A stretch of DNA of 64,000 nucleotides from Nonomuraea sp. SBT364 (GTDB lineage: Bacteria > Actinomycetota > Actinomycetes > Streptosporangiales > Streptosporangiaceae), in assembly GCF_001083785.1 (NCBI RefSeq), contig NZ_LAVL01000019.1, forward strand, positions 26,563-90,562, in the 5' to 3' direction. Positions 1 through 8,310 of this stretch are shown here, piece by piece. The notes under the pieces were generated by a model. The model was not told where the DNA came from and searched no databases. It saw nothing but the letters and a program-made list of their open reading frames with translations. The position numbers and the translations under genes are program-made. Numbering within the stretch: the stretch's first letter is position 1; each line of letters starts with the position of its first letter.

Positions 1-324
1 GAGTTCGGCATCTTCGCCAAGGTCGTGCTCCCGGTGATCCGGCCGGGGCTGGCCGCGCTGGCCGTGCTCACCACCATGAACGTCTACAACGACTTCGTCT
101 GGCCGGTGGTCGCCGTCAACGACACCTCGCACCAGACCCTCCAGGTGGTGCTGGCCACGCTGGCGCAGAACATCACCGGCAACCGGATCGGCGCCGACTT
201 CGCCACCGTGTGGGGCGAGCTGCTGGCCGCCGGCAGCATCGCCATGCTGCCGCTGCTGGTGATCTTCGTCCTGCTGCAGCGCCACTTCATCAACGGCATC
301 CTCGCGGGCAGCGTCAAGGGCTGA
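1..324 (+). CDS. Carbohydrate ABC transporter permease, C-terminal part (MalG-like)
   Basis: Only the last 107 codons are present; the reading frame is open from base 1, so the start lies upstream of the window. The visible part begins with the cytoplasmic EAA-type loop (IFAKVVLPVIRPGLAAL), which contacts the ATPase in MalG-family permeases, followed by NDFVWPVV and a last hydrophobic helix (residues IAMLPLLVIFVLLQRHF). This is the inner-membrane channel subunit of a sugar importer. The glycosidase gene starts 22 bases downstream, so the imported sugar is probably a substrate of that enzyme or its product. Family assignment is firm; the sugar cannot be read from the sequence. Confidence 0.9.
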   Translation, partial: EFGIFAKVVLPVIRPGLAALAVLTTMNVYNDFVWPVVAVNDTSHQTLQVVLATLAQNITGNRIGADFATVWGELLAAGSIAMLPLLVIFVLLQRHFINGILAGSVKG

Positions 325-346
325 CCCCGATCTGAAACGGAGCATC

Positions 347-2371
347 ATGACGCCGCATGCGGAATATCCCCGGCCCCACTTCGACCGGTCGCACACCTGG
401 TCGAGCCTGAACGGTGACTGGGACTTCCGGCCCGACACCGAGCGGGACTGGAACGCCACCATCACCGTGCCCTTCGCCTGGGAGACCCCGGCCTCGGGCA
501 TCGAGGCGCACTGGCTGCCCCTGGCCTGGTACCGGCGCCGGATCACCGTCCCGCCGGGCTGGGCGGGGCAGCGCGTGGTGCTGCACTTCGGCGCCGTGCA
601 CCACGAGGCCACCGTCTGGGTGAACGACGTCGAGGTGGCCACGCACCGGGGCGGCTACACGCCGTTCGAGGCCGACGTCACCGACGCGCTGCGCGAGGGC
701 GAGCAGGAGGTCGTGGTACGTGTCTCCGCGCCGCTCGACAAGCGCGAACTCGCGCACGGCAAGCAGCGCAGCATCCCGCGCGACGACTTCGACGGCGTGT
801 GCTTCACCCCGTCGTCGGGGATCTGGCAGAGCGTGTGGCTGGAGGCGCGGCCCGCCACGCACCTGGCCGCGCTGGCGCTGCGCCCCACCCCCGGACTGGA
901 CGGCATCGAGGTGACGGCCCGCGTCGAGGGCCCGTCGGAGGCGACGCTGCGGCTGACCGTCCGCGAGACGGGCGCGACGGCCGAGATCCCGGTCGCCGGT
1001 ACGGGCCGGACCGTGCTTCCCGTGGCCGGGCCGCGGCTCTGGTCGCCCGAGGACCCGTACCTCTACCACGTGGACGCCGAGCTGGTCTCCGCCTGCGGCA
1101 CCGACCGGGTCGCCGCCTACACCGGGCTGCGCCGCGTCGAGGCGATCGGCGAGGACCTCTACCTCAACGGCCGCCGCCTGTTCGTGCGCGGCGTGCTCGA
1201 CCAGGGCTACTGGCCGCGCACCGGCATCACCGCCCCCGACGACGCCGCGCTGCGCCACGACCTCGAACTGGCCGCGGCGGCGGGTTACAACCTGGTGCGC
1301 AAGCACCTCAAGCTGGAGGATCCGCGCTTCGTCCACCACGCCGACCTGCTCGGCATGCTGGTGTGGGCGGAGCCCGCCGCGACGGGCCGTTTCTCCCCCG
1401 AGTCGGTGGCCGCGTTCGAGGAGCAGATCGCGCCCATGGTCGAACGCGACGGCAACTCCCCCGCGGTCGTCATCTGGGGCCTGTACAACGAGGAGTGGGG
1501 CCTGGACTGGGACATCCCGGGCGACCCGGCCAAGCAGGAGGCGACCGCGCGCGCGTACGACCTGCTCAAGGCGATCGACCCGACCAGGCCCGCCGTGGAC
1601 AACTCGGGCTGGGCGCACGTCAAGACGGACCTGCTCGACTGGCACTACTACGACGAGTCCGCCGCCTCCTGGGGGCGCACGGTCGCCGCGCTGCTCGACG
1701 GCGAGCAGGACGACTTCCCCGTCCGGCTCGGTCCCGACTTCGTGGTGCGCAAGAAGCTGGCGGGCGTCCCGGCGCAGCCGCTGCGCGGCCTGCCGAACCT
1801 CAACAGCGAGTACGGCGGCGGCTTCACCTGTGTCGAACGCGCCTGGCACCTGCGCTGGCAGACCCAGGAACTGCGCCGCCACGACAGGCTGGCCGGCTAC
1901 GTCTACACCGAGCTGTACGACGTCGAGCACGAGTCGGCGGGGCTGCTGGACTTCGAGCGACGGGCCAAGGACCTGGCCGGGGTGGACCCGGCGGACGTGA
2001 ACGCCGTGACCGCGCTCGTCCTGGACGTCGTCCCCGTCGCACCGGGCCGTGACCTGCTCAGCGCGGAGCGGGAGGTCACCGTGCCCGTCCGCGTCTCGCA
2101 CCACGGGACCGAGCCGGTCAGCGGGCATCTGCACGCGGCCTGGACCCCGGTGTTCGGCCGGGCCCCGGCGCTGCCCGGCGTCGAGGGCCCGCGGATCGAG
2201 GCCAAGCCGTTCCTGCTCAGCGGCCCCGCCGAGGTCCGCGCCGCGCTGCCGGCCGGCTGGACGAGCGGGCGGCTGCACCTCGCCCTGGTCAGCGGCGGCG
2301 CCGTGCTCGCCCGCTCGGCCGTGGACGTGGACACCCACACCGGGTTCGTCATCGGCGACGACCGCCCCTGA
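347..2371 (+). CDS. Glycoside hydrolase family 2 protein (beta-galactosidase/glucuronidase type)
   Basis: 674 aa, no signal peptide, so a cytoplasmic exo-glycosidase. Order: N-terminal jelly-roll sugar-binding domain (about 1-170, with WFRR-like LAWYRRRITVP and VWVNDVEVATHRGGYTPF), immunoglobulin-like domain (about 170-270), TIM barrel (about 270-560) and a C-terminal beta domain. The acid/base is probably Glu382 in GLYNEEWG and the nucleophile Glu488 in LNSEYGGG, both at the usual family positions. A ggag ribosome site precedes ATG 347. It follows the sugar permease by 22 bases and is probably the last gene of that uptake operon. GH2 covers beta-galactosidase, beta-glucuronidase and beta-mannosidase; which one applies is not decided. 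Confidence 0.9.
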   Translation: MTPHAEYPRPHFDRSHTWSSLNGDWDFRPDTERDWNATITVPFAWETPASGIEAHWLPLAWYRRRITVPPGWAGQRVVLHFGAVHHEATVWVNDVEVATHRGGYTPFEADVTDALREGEQEVVVRVSAPLDKRELAHGKQRSIPRDDFDGVCFTPSSGIWQSVWLEARPATHLAALALRPTPGLDGIEVTARVEGPSEATLRLTVRETGATAEIPVAGTGRTVLPVAGPRLWSPEDPYLYHVDAELVSACGTDRVAAYTGLRRVEAIGEDLYLNGRRLFVRGVLDQGYWPRTGITAPDDAALRHDLELAAAAGYNLVRKHLKLEDPRFVHHADLLGMLVWAEPAATGRFSPESVAAFEEQIAPMVERDGNSPAVVIWGLYNEEWGLDWDIPGDPAKQEATARAYDLLKAIDPTRPAVDNSGWAHVKTDLLDWHYYDESAASWGRTVAALLDGEQDDFPVRLGPDFVVRKKLAGVPAQPLRGLPNLNSEYGGGFTCVERAWHLRWQTQELRRHDRLAGYVYTELYDVEHESAGLLDFERRAKDLAGVDPADVNAVTALVLDVVPVAPGRDLLSAEREVTVPVRVSHHGTEPVSGHLHAAWTPVFGRAPALPGVEGPRIEAKPFLLSGPAEVRAALPAGWTSGRLHLALVSGGAVLARSAVDVDTHTGFVIGDDRP

Positions 2372-2375
2372 CCCG

Positions 2376-2990
2376 TCAGGCGCCGCAGCAGTTGACGGCG
2401 GCGCGGCTTCGCTCCCGGCTCTCGGCCAGGTCGAGCAGCAGGGCGGCGGCGTCCGCGCGTGTCAGGGCCCGCGGGCGCGGCAGCAGGTCCGGGGTGCAGA
2501 CGGTGCGGCCGGCCGGCGGCTTGTCGGTCAGCCGGTTGAGCCGGGCGACCGTCCAGTCCAGGCCGGTGGCCCGGACCTGCGCCTCCATCGCGCGCACGTC
2601 CGCGTAGGAGGTGGCGAACAGCCGGTTGAGCAGCCAGATCGCCACACGGGGACGGTCACCGACGATCGGGTAGGCGCTGGTGACGACCAGCCTGCGCACC
2701 CCGCCCGCCGCCATGGCCGTGGTGACCGCGCGCAGCACCTCCTCGGCCCGGTGCGGGTCCGCCCGATCGCCGCCGTTGACGATGGCGATCACCGCGTCGG
2801 CGCCGTCGATCACCTCGCCGGCGACGCGGGGATCGCGCCCGTCGCCGGTGACCGTCCGGCGCACCGGCACGCCGGCGGGCAGCGCGCCCGGCCTGCGGGT
2901 GGACGCCGTGATCTCGTGACCCCGCCGGGCGGCCTCGGCGAGCAGGTGAGCACCGGTCCGGCTGGTGGCCCCCACCACGGCGATCCTCAT
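2376..2990 (-). CDS. NAD(P)H-binding oxidoreductase (NmrA/atypical SDR type)
   Basis: 204 aa starting at ATG 2990. The N-terminus MRIAVVGATSRTGAHLL is a Rossmann nucleotide-binding motif (GATSRTG), and the middle IAIVNGGDRADPH...VTSAYPI follows the atypical short-chain dehydrogenase pattern without a YxxxK catalytic pair. Such proteins are NAD(P)-binding reductases or redox sensors. The start overlaps the stop of the upstream MarR gene by 4 bases, so both are translated from one transcript and MarR probably controls it. The substrate is unknown. Confidence 0.85.
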   Translation of the reverse strand: MRIAVVGATSRTGAHLLAEAARRGHEITASTRRPGALPAGVPVRRTVTGDGRDPRVAGEVIDGADAVIAIVNGGDRADPHRAEEVLRAVTTAMAAGGVRRLVVTSAYPIVGDRPRVAIWLLNRLFATSYADVRAMEAQVRATGLDWTVARLNRLTDKPPAGRTVCTPDLLPRPRALTRADAAALLLDLAESRERSRAAVNCCGA

Positions 2991-3433
2991 GGCGCGGCCT
3001 TCCCGTCGAGGTGGTGGAGCAGGGCGAGGAGATGGGAGCGCAGGTCGGCCACCTGGCCGGCGTCGAGCGGGGACAGGTGCTCCCGCTCCAGGTCGAGCAC
3101 GGCCCGGCGGCCTGCGGCGACGGCCTCCGCGCCACGGGCGGTGAGGGTCAGCTGGAGGGCGCGGGTGTCGCCGGGATGGCCGGCGCGTTCGAGCAGCCCG
3201 GCCTGTTCCAGGGCGCGGACGAGCTTGGAGACGTGCATCGGCTCCAGCCCGGCGAAGTCGGCGAGCTGCCGTTGCGAGGGCTGCCGCCCGCCCTGCGACA
3301 GGCCGTACAGCGAGGCCAGCACGGCGTACTGGGTGTTGGTCAGGCCGTGCGGCTCCAGCGCCCGGTCGAGCGCGGCACGCATGCGCACCGCGACCTGCCA
3401 GACGAGCCAACCGGTCGAGGGTGTGGCTTCCAT
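2987..3433 (-). CDS. MarR family transcriptional regulator
   Basis: 148 aa winged-helix DNA-binding protein. Residues about 30-100 hold the MarR core: LTNTQYAVLASLYG, then the recognition helix RQLADFAGLEPMHVSKLVRALEQAGLLER and the wing. Long N- and C-terminal helices would form the dimer interface. The gene is first in a two-gene operon with an NAD(P)-binding oxidoreductase (4-base overlap), typical of MarR proteins that sense a small phenolic or oxidising ligand and repress their own operon. A TATAAT box on the minus strand at 3460-3455 lies only about 20 bases before the start. Confidence 0.9.
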   Translation of the reverse strand: MEATPSTGWLVWQVAVRMRAALDRALEPHGLTNTQYAVLASLYGLSQGGRQPSQRQLADFAGLEPMHVSKLVRALEQAGLLERAGHPGDTRALQLTLTARGAEAVAAGRRAVLDLEREHLSPLDAGQVADLRSHLLALLHHLDGKAAP

Positions 3434-3454
3434 GACTCGATAGTAAACACAGAT

Positions 3455-3460
3455 ATTATA
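3455..3460 (-). promoter_or_regulatory. -10 box of the MarR-oxidoreductase operon
   Basis: TATAAT on the minus strand in an unusually A+T-rich stretch (3434-3475), about 21 bases before the MarR start codon. No clear -35 was seen. MarR autorepression at this AT-rich segment is likely but no clean palindrome is visible. Confidence 0.45.
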
Positions 3461-3550
3461 AACTTGGCAACTGTCCTCTGGAGGTTATCCGTAACGAACG
3501 CGGCGGGTTGCCACGATGATGTGGAGGCCGGGCTTCACTAGCTTCGACGG

Positions 3551-4954
3551 GTGCTCAAAACTGCCCTCATCGCCATGTTTCTCGCCCTGACCCCGAACGT
3601 TTCCACGTCGGTCGACGCCTATGTCGAGCAGTACCGCGCGGCCACGGGCCTGCCCGGGGTCGCGGTGGCGATCACCAAGGGGAACGAGATCGTCCACGCG
3701 CGCGGATACGGCCGTACCGCCGAGGGCGAGCCCGTCACGGCCGCGACCCCCATGGCGGTGGCCTCGGTCAGCAAGTCCTTCACCGCCCTGGCCGTCATGC
3801 GCCTGGCCGACGAGGGCAAGGTCGCCCTCGACCAGCCCGTGCGCCGCTACCTGCCCGAGTTCACGATGGCCGACCCGCGCGCCGCGAAGATCACCGTGCG
3901 GCAACTGCTCGACCAGACCTCGGGGATGGCCGACTCGGCCTTCCGCGAGAAGAGCCTGCCGCAGCCGGAAACGCTGCGGGGCGCCGTCGCCCGGCTCAGG
4001 ACGGCCGAGCTCGCCACGGACCCCGGCACCGCCTACAGCTACCACAACACCAACTCCCAGGTCGCCGCGCGGCTCGTCGAAGTGGTCAGCGGCCGGCCCT
4101 TCGCGGCCTACCTCGACACGTACGTGTTCGAGCCCCTCGGCATGGACCACAGCACGACCATCGACACCGAGCGTGACCTGCCCGGCAGCGCCGGCGGCCA
4201 TCTGTACGCCCTCGGCCGGGCCGTCGCCCTGCCCGAACCCGCCGGGTTCGGGAACGGCTCGGGCGGGGTGATCAGCACCGCCGGCGACATGGCCAGATGG
4301 CTCATCGCGCAGAACGCCGGCCTGCCGGGCCTGCTGTCCCCGCAGGCCGTCCGGGAGATGCGCACCCCGTCGAAGCCGAACGAGGACTACGCGCTCGGCT
4401 GGCAGATCAGCGAGACCGGACGCGGCACCCCCGTGCTGGAGCACGGCGGTGACCTGTTCACCTCCACCGCCCACCAGTTGCTGATGCCGGACTCCGGCTA
4501 CGGCGTCGCCGTCATGGCCAACACCGGCATGGCCTTCTCCGACGCGCACACCCTCATGACCGGCATCGTCGCCATCATCGAAGGCGGCACCCCGGAGCAG
4601 CCCGGCGTGGGGTCCACGGTGCTCACCGACGCGCTGTTCGTCCTGCTCACCCTGGTGACCGTCGCGCTCGCCGCGCGTGGCGTCGTACGGGCCCCGCGGT
4701 GGGCCGCGCGCCGCACCGGACGGCGGCTGTGGCGGGCGGCGCCCTACCTGGCGCCGCTCGTGCTGTGCCTGACCATCGCGCCGATCCACCGGGTGCTGGC
4801 GCGCGGGCGCGATGCGGCCTGGATCCAGCTCGCCTACCTCTACCCGACGTTCATGCTCTGGCTGGTGACGGCCGCAGCCGCCGGCCTCCTGGTGGTCGCC
4901 GCACGCCTCTGGGGCGCCGTGCGTCAAAAGCGGAACGAAAGCGCGCCCGCGTAG
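3551..4954 (+). CDS. Serine hydrolase, beta-lactamase/penicillin-binding class C type, membrane-anchored
   Basis: 467 aa from GTG 3551. The hydrolase domain (about 20-350) has the class C signature set: nucleophile SVSK (Ser72, Lys75), the Tyr motif YHN (Tyr164-Asn166) and HGG (298-300) in place of KTG. The last ~115 residues form about three membrane helices (LTDALFVLLTLVTVALAARG, APYLAPLVLCLTIAPI, FMLWLVTAAAAGLLVVAA). The N-terminus is a hydrophobic leader, so the catalytic domain probably faces outside. HGG proteins of this fold are usually D-aminopeptidases, esterases or transpeptidase relatives rather than antibiotic-resistance enzymes. It stands alone, between the MarR operon and the secreted inhibitor gene. 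Confidence 0.85.
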   Translation: MLKTALIAMFLALTPNVSTSVDAYVEQYRAATGLPGVAVAITKGNEIVHARGYGRTAEGEPVTAATPMAVASVSKSFTALAVMRLADEGKVALDQPVRRYLPEFTMADPRAAKITVRQLLDQTSGMADSAFREKSLPQPETLRGAVARLRTAELATDPGTAYSYHNTNSQVAARLVEVVSGRPFAAYLDTYVFEPLGMDHSTTIDTERDLPGSAGGHLYALGRAVALPEPAGFGNGSGGVISTAGDMARWLIAQNAGLPGLLSPQAVREMRTPSKPNEDYALGWQISETGRGTPVLEHGGDLFTSTAHQLLMPDSGYGVAVMANTGMAFSDAHTLMTGIVAIIEGGTPEQPGVGSTVLTDALFVLLTLVTVALAARGVVRAPRWAARRTGRRLWRAAPYLAPLVLCLTIAPIHRVLARGRDAAWIQLAYLYPTFMLWLVTAAAAGLLVVAARLWGAVRQKRNESAPA

Positions 4955-4995
4955 CGTCCGGGACATTCGATCTCGCTCGATCTGGGGGTATTTTC

Positions 4996-5427
4996 ATGAA
5001 GCCGACGATCAGACGCATCGCCGCGGGGGCCGCCGTGAGCGCGGTGATGCTGGCGGCGCTGTCCGTCCCCGCCGCCGCCGAACCGAACCCGAGCGGCTGC
5101 CCGAAGGGCAACTTCTGCCTCTGGTACGAGGGGCAGGACAAGCCGTTCTGGTCCAGTGCCGGCAACATGACCGAACCGGTCGGCACGTGGAACGGGGACA
5201 CCGACATCAGGGCGTTCAACAACGGCAACCCGCAGACGGGCGTCGACCACGTGCGCATCTACTGGCACTACAAGTACTTCGGCACGCCGGATCGCGGGGG
5301 CGAGACCCTGAAGGTCACGTGCCTGCACTACAACCCCGGCCCCGGCACGTACAAGACCACGATCGGCACCGGCTCGTCCGAGAAGGTGGTCCACATCCAC
5401 AAGGCGGTCTGGGGGCCTGAGTGCTGA
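4996..5427 (+). CDS. Secreted peptidase inhibitor I36-like protein
   Basis: 143 aa. ATG 4996 gives a clean signal peptide (KPTIRR, hydrophobic stretch, cut near AAA-EPNPSG). The mature part opens with CPKGNFCLWYEG, the Cys-rich block of the family I36 (Streptomyces metalloproteinase inhibitor-like, beta/gamma-crystallin fold), and ends in a further Cys pair (VTCLHYNPG...WGPEC). These proteins are exported and either inhibit extracellular peptidases or act as small crystallin-fold proteins of unknown role. The gene appears to be transcribed alone. Confidence 0.8.
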   Translation: MKPTIRRIAAGAAVSAVMLAALSVPAAAEPNPSGCPKGNFCLWYEGQDKPFWSSAGNMTEPVGTWNGDTDIRAFNNGNPQTGVDHVRIYWHYKYFGTPDRGGETLKVTCLHYNPGPGTYKTTIGTGSSEKVVHIHKAVWGPEC

Positions 5428-5478
5428 CCCGCTGATCCCGCCCATGCGGCGCCGAGGCGTAGCCTGAAGGTCGCACGA

Positions 5479-5505
5479 TGTCACAAATCGGTCGGCTCGC
5501 TCGTC
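5479..5505 (+). promoter_or_regulatory. ECF41-type promoter P1 (sigma factor 1)
   Basis: TGTCACA at 5479-5485, exactly 16 bases, then CGTC at 5502-5505. This equals the consensus I know for ECF41 sigma factors (TGTCACA-N16-CGTC). It lies 45 bases before the start of an ECF41 sigma gene, so autoregulation is likely. Confidence 0.85.
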
Positions 5506-5550
5506 TTGTTGTAGGGGATTCATGGTTCCCCGGATCGGAAGGGAACTGCG

Positions 5551-6471
5551 ATGACACGAGCGACGGAATTCGAGGAACTGCGGCCGCTGCTGTTCTCGAT
5601 CTCGTACCGGATCCTGGGCAGCGTGACCGAGGCCGAGGACGCCGTCCAGGAGACCTGGCTGCGTTTCGAGACCTCCACCACCCGGCCCACGTCGACCAAG
5701 GCCTTCCTCTCCGCGACGATCACCAGGATCTCGATCGACGTGCTGCGCTCGGCCCGGATGAGCCGTGAGGAGTACATCGGCGACTGGTTCCCCGAGCCGC
5801 TGCTCACCGATCCCTACGAGGACCCGGAACGTTCCGTGGAGCTGGCCGACTCGGTGTCGATGGCGGCGCTGCTGCTGCTGGAGCGGCTCAGCCCGCTCGA
5901 ACGCGCGGTCTTCGTGCTCCGGGAGGTGTTCCGGTTCGACTTCGCGGAGGTCGCCTCGGCGGTGGGCCGCTCGGAGGCGGCCTGCCGCCAGCTCGCGTCC
6001 CGGGCCCGCCGCCACATGCAGGACGGCCGGCCCCGGTTCGAGGCCGACCGCAGGAAGCGCGAGGAGCTCGCCGGGCGGTTCTTCCAGGCGCTCCAGAAGG
6101 GCGACGTCGACAGGCTGCGCGAGCTGCTGTCCGCCGACGCCCTCCTGGTCAACGACGACGGCGGCAAGATCGGCGGCAAGTTCCCCGTCTGCGGCGCCGA
6201 GAAGGTCGTCCAGCTCCTGGCCACCGCCGTGCACCCGTTCGCCTTGGTCGGCGCGGTGCTGGAGACGCACGAGGTCAACGGCCAGCCGGGGGCGATCCTC
6301 CGCGACCGCGAGGGCAACGTCATCAACGCCTGGGCGCTCGACATCCTCGACGGGCGTATCCAGACCATCCGTTCGGTGATGAACCCCGACAAGCTCGGGC
6401 ACCTGGGCCCCGTCGCGGACGTATGGGCGGTCGTCCGCGAGAAGAACCGGGCCCGCCGCCGGCAGGCCTGA
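5551..6471 (+). CDS. ECF41-type RNA polymerase sigma factor (SigJ-like) with SnoaL-like C-terminal domain
   Basis: 306 aa. Sigma region 2 is at about 8-75 (FSISYRILGSVTEAEDAVQETWLRF) and region 4 at about 105-160 (LSPLERAVFVLREVFRFDFAEVASAVGRSEAACRQLASRARR). Unlike ordinary ECF factors, it continues into a ~130-residue SnoaL-like domain, the built-in regulator of group ECF41, which has no separate anti-sigma factor. Two ECF41 signatures are present in slightly altered form: DWFPEPLL (78-85; usually WLPEPL) and DDGGK (202-206). Its own promoter P1 is a perfect ECF41 site. Probable targets are P1, P2 and P3, which share the CGTC -10. Confidence 0.92.
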   Translation: MTRATEFEELRPLLFSISYRILGSVTEAEDAVQETWLRFETSTTRPTSTKAFLSATITRISIDVLRSARMSREEYIGDWFPEPLLTDPYEDPERSVELADSVSMAALLLLERLSPLERAVFVLREVFRFDFAEVASAVGRSEAACRQLASRARRHMQDGRPRFEADRRKREELAGRFFQALQKGDVDRLRELLSADALLVNDDGGKIGGKFPVCGAEKVVQLLATAVHPFALVGAVLETHEVNGQPGAILRDREGNVINAWALDILDGRIQTIRSVMNPDKLGHLGPVADVWAVVREKNRARRRQA

Positions 6472-6484
6472 CCCTCGAACCGGC

Positions 6485-6520
6485 GGCCAGGCCCACGGCG
6501 GTGACGCCGTGGGCCTGGCC
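6485..6520. terminator. Bidirectional terminator between sigma gene and qcrB
   Basis: Perfect 16-bp inverted repeat (6485-6500 and 6505-6520) with a GTGA loop, followed by TTTT at 6521. It sits 14 bases after the sigma stop and 22 bases from the convergent qcrB stop, so it can end transcription from both sides. Confidence 0.9.
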
Positions 6521-6541
6521 TTTTCCGTGGGACATGGACCT

Positions 6542-8149
6542 TCAGCGGGTCAGGGACCGGTCGCGCTCCTCGTCCAGGGCGACCTTCTCCCCGCCGTACG
6601 CGGCGGACATCCGGACCCGCAGCCTGCCGAGCGGACCGCGCATGCGGGCGGGCGGGACGGCGGAGCCGTTGGGCGCGCTGAGCACCGGCACGGCCTCCTT
6701 GCCACGCAGGTGCGCCTCGATGTCCTCGTCCAGCGGCACGTGCGCTTCGGTGAACGCGCCGCCGGGCAGACGCTTGATCACGCCGGTGGGCACACCGTGC
6801 CCGACGAGTTCGGCGTCGGAGCGCTGCAGGCCGAGGCAGATCCGGTAGGTGATGACGTAGGCCAGCACCGGCCCGGCGATCACCAGGACGCGCCCGGCGT
6901 AAGTGGTGGTGTTCAGGCTGATGTGGAAGGTGGCGGCCAGCTCGTCGTTGGCCCCCAGCAGCCACAGCACGCCGTAGAAGACGACGGTGGTCATGCCGAT
7001 CGAGGTGCGGTGCGGGTTGTTGCGCGGACGCTCCAGGACGTGGTGCTCACGCTTGTCGCCGGTGATCCACCGTTCGACGAACGGGTAGAGCACCATTCCG
7101 GTGAGGACGACGCCCAGCGGCACCAGCGCCGGGATGACCACGCTCAACGGCACCGTGCCCGATTCGGCGGTGCCGAAGAGGTTGACCTCCCAGGCGGGCA
7201 TCAGGCGCAGCGCCCCCTCCAGGAAGCCCAGGTAGAAGTCGGGCTGGGAGCCGGCCGAGATGTCGGCCGGGCTGTAGGGGCCGTACAGCCACACGGGGTT
7301 GATCTGCGCGAAGGTGGCCAGCCCGGCCACCGCGGCCAGCGTGAACAGGAAGAACGCGCTGGTCTTGGCCATGAACGACGGGTAGAGCGGGGCGCCCATC
7401 ACGTTCGTGCGCGTACGTCCCTTGCCTGGCATCTGGGTGTGCTTCTGCACCCACATCAGCACCAGGTGCACCGAGATCAGCGCCAGCAGCGCCCCCGGGA
7501 TCAGCAGGACGTGCAGCGAGTAGAACCGGGAGACGACGTCCTCGCCCGGATACTCCCCGCCGAACAGCAGGAAGGTCGCGAACGTGCCGACCAGCGGCAG
7601 CGACATGAGCACGCCCTCGGTCACCCGCAGGCCGGCCCCCGACAGCAGGTCGTCCGGCAGCGAGTAGCCCGTCAGCCCCGCCAGCAGGGCCAGCGCGAGC
7701 ATCGTGACGCCGATGATCCAGGTGAGCTCGCGCGGCTTGCGGTAGGCGCCGGTGAAGAACACCCGCAGCGCGTGCACCATCATGCCGCCGATGAACAGCA
7801 GCGCCGACCAGTGGTGGATCTGCCTGATGAGCAGCCCGCCGCGCACGTCGAAGCTGATCTCCAGCGTCGAGGCGTACGCCTGCGACATCTGCACGCCCTT
7901 CAGCGGCGCGTAGACGCCGTCGTAGACCACGTGGCCCATGCTCGGCTTGAACCAGAACGTCAGGAACGTGCCGGTGAGCAGCAGGATGACGAACGAGTAG
8001 AGCGCGATCTCGCCCAGCAGGAAGGACCAGTGATCGGGGAAGATCTTGCGTAGGTTGCGGTTCAGGAAACGGGCCGCTCCGAGGCGGTCGTCCAGGAACG
8101 ATGATGTCCGGGCAATGCTGCCGGGGACCGCCTTCGGTCCGGTTTGCAT
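6542..8149 (-). CDS. qcrB: Cytochrome bc1 complex cytochrome b subunit (QcrB), stand-alone copy
   Basis: 535 aa, membrane-embedded cytochrome b that oxidises menaquinol and carries two b hemes. The sequence has the actinobacterial pattern: N-terminal amphipathic part, RKIFPDHWSFLLGEIALYSFVILLLTG, heme-ligand helices (IHHWSALLFIGGMMVHALRV; SLHVLLIPGALLALISVHL), the Qo region and the long C-terminal extension (SAPNGSAVPPARM). ATG 8149 is chosen because GGGAG precedes it, and because the P2 promoter -10 lies at 8186-8189, leaving GTG 8182 almost at the transcription start. No qcrA, qcrC or ctaE is next to it, so this is an accessory copy. Its promoter is a perfect ECF41 site. Confidence 0.92.
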   Translation of the reverse strand: MQTGPKAVPGSIARTSSFLDDRLGAARFLNRNLRKIFPDHWSFLLGEIALYSFVILLLTGTFLTFWFKPSMGHVVYDGVYAPLKGVQMSQAYASTLEISFDVRGGLLIRQIHHWSALLFIGGMMVHALRVFFTGAYRKPRELTWIIGVTMLALALLAGLTGYSLPDDLLSGAGLRVTEGVLMSLPLVGTFATFLLFGGEYPGEDVVSRFYSLHVLLIPGALLALISVHLVLMWVQKHTQMPGKGRTRTNVMGAPLYPSFMAKTSAFFLFTLAAVAGLATFAQINPVWLYGPYSPADISAGSQPDFYLGFLEGALRLMPAWEVNLFGTAESGTVPLSVVIPALVPLGVVLTGMVLYPFVERWITGDKREHHVLERPRNNPHRTSIGMTTVVFYGVLWLLGANDELAATFHISLNTTTYAGRVLVIAGPVLAYVITYRICLGLQRSDAELVGHGVPTGVIKRLPGGAFTEAHVPLDEDIEAHLRGKEAVPVLSAPNGSAVPPARMRGPLGRLRVRMSAAYGGEKVALDEERDRSLTR

Positions 8150-8185
8150 GGGTGCGACTCCCTCTCTGTCCGCGTTCCCCACTAA

Positions 8186-8212
8186 GACGCCTGAAAGCGG
8201 TGGATTGTGACA
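8186..8212 (-). promoter_or_regulatory. ECF41-type promoter P2 (qcrB)
   Basis: On the minus strand: TGTCACA at 8212-8206, 16 bases, CGTC at 8189-8186. It is 36 bases before ATG 8149 of qcrB and forms a divergent pair with P3, with 28 bases between the two -35 elements. Confidence 0.85.
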
Positions 8213-8240
8213 TTGCCGACGTCTCGGGCAGCGGACGGCA

Positions 8241-8267
8241 TGTCACAACTGGTGAGGGTCAAGCGTC
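8241..8267 (+). promoter_or_regulatory. ECF41-type promoter P3 (hypothetical-SDR-P450 operon)
   Basis: TGTCACA at 8241-8247, 16 bases, CGTC at 8264-8267, 43 bases before ATG 8311. Same -10 variant as its divergent partner P2. Confidence 0.85.
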
Positions 8268-8310
8268 TTATGTGTGACTGACGCACGTCCGAACCACGGC
8301 GAGGTGAACC

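Noticed and set aside
314..2338. 674-codon open frame opposite the glycosidase
   Set aside because: It is the exact mirror of the GH2 gene in the frame that stays open in high-GC DNA; composition is Gly/Arg/Val-rich without any domain.
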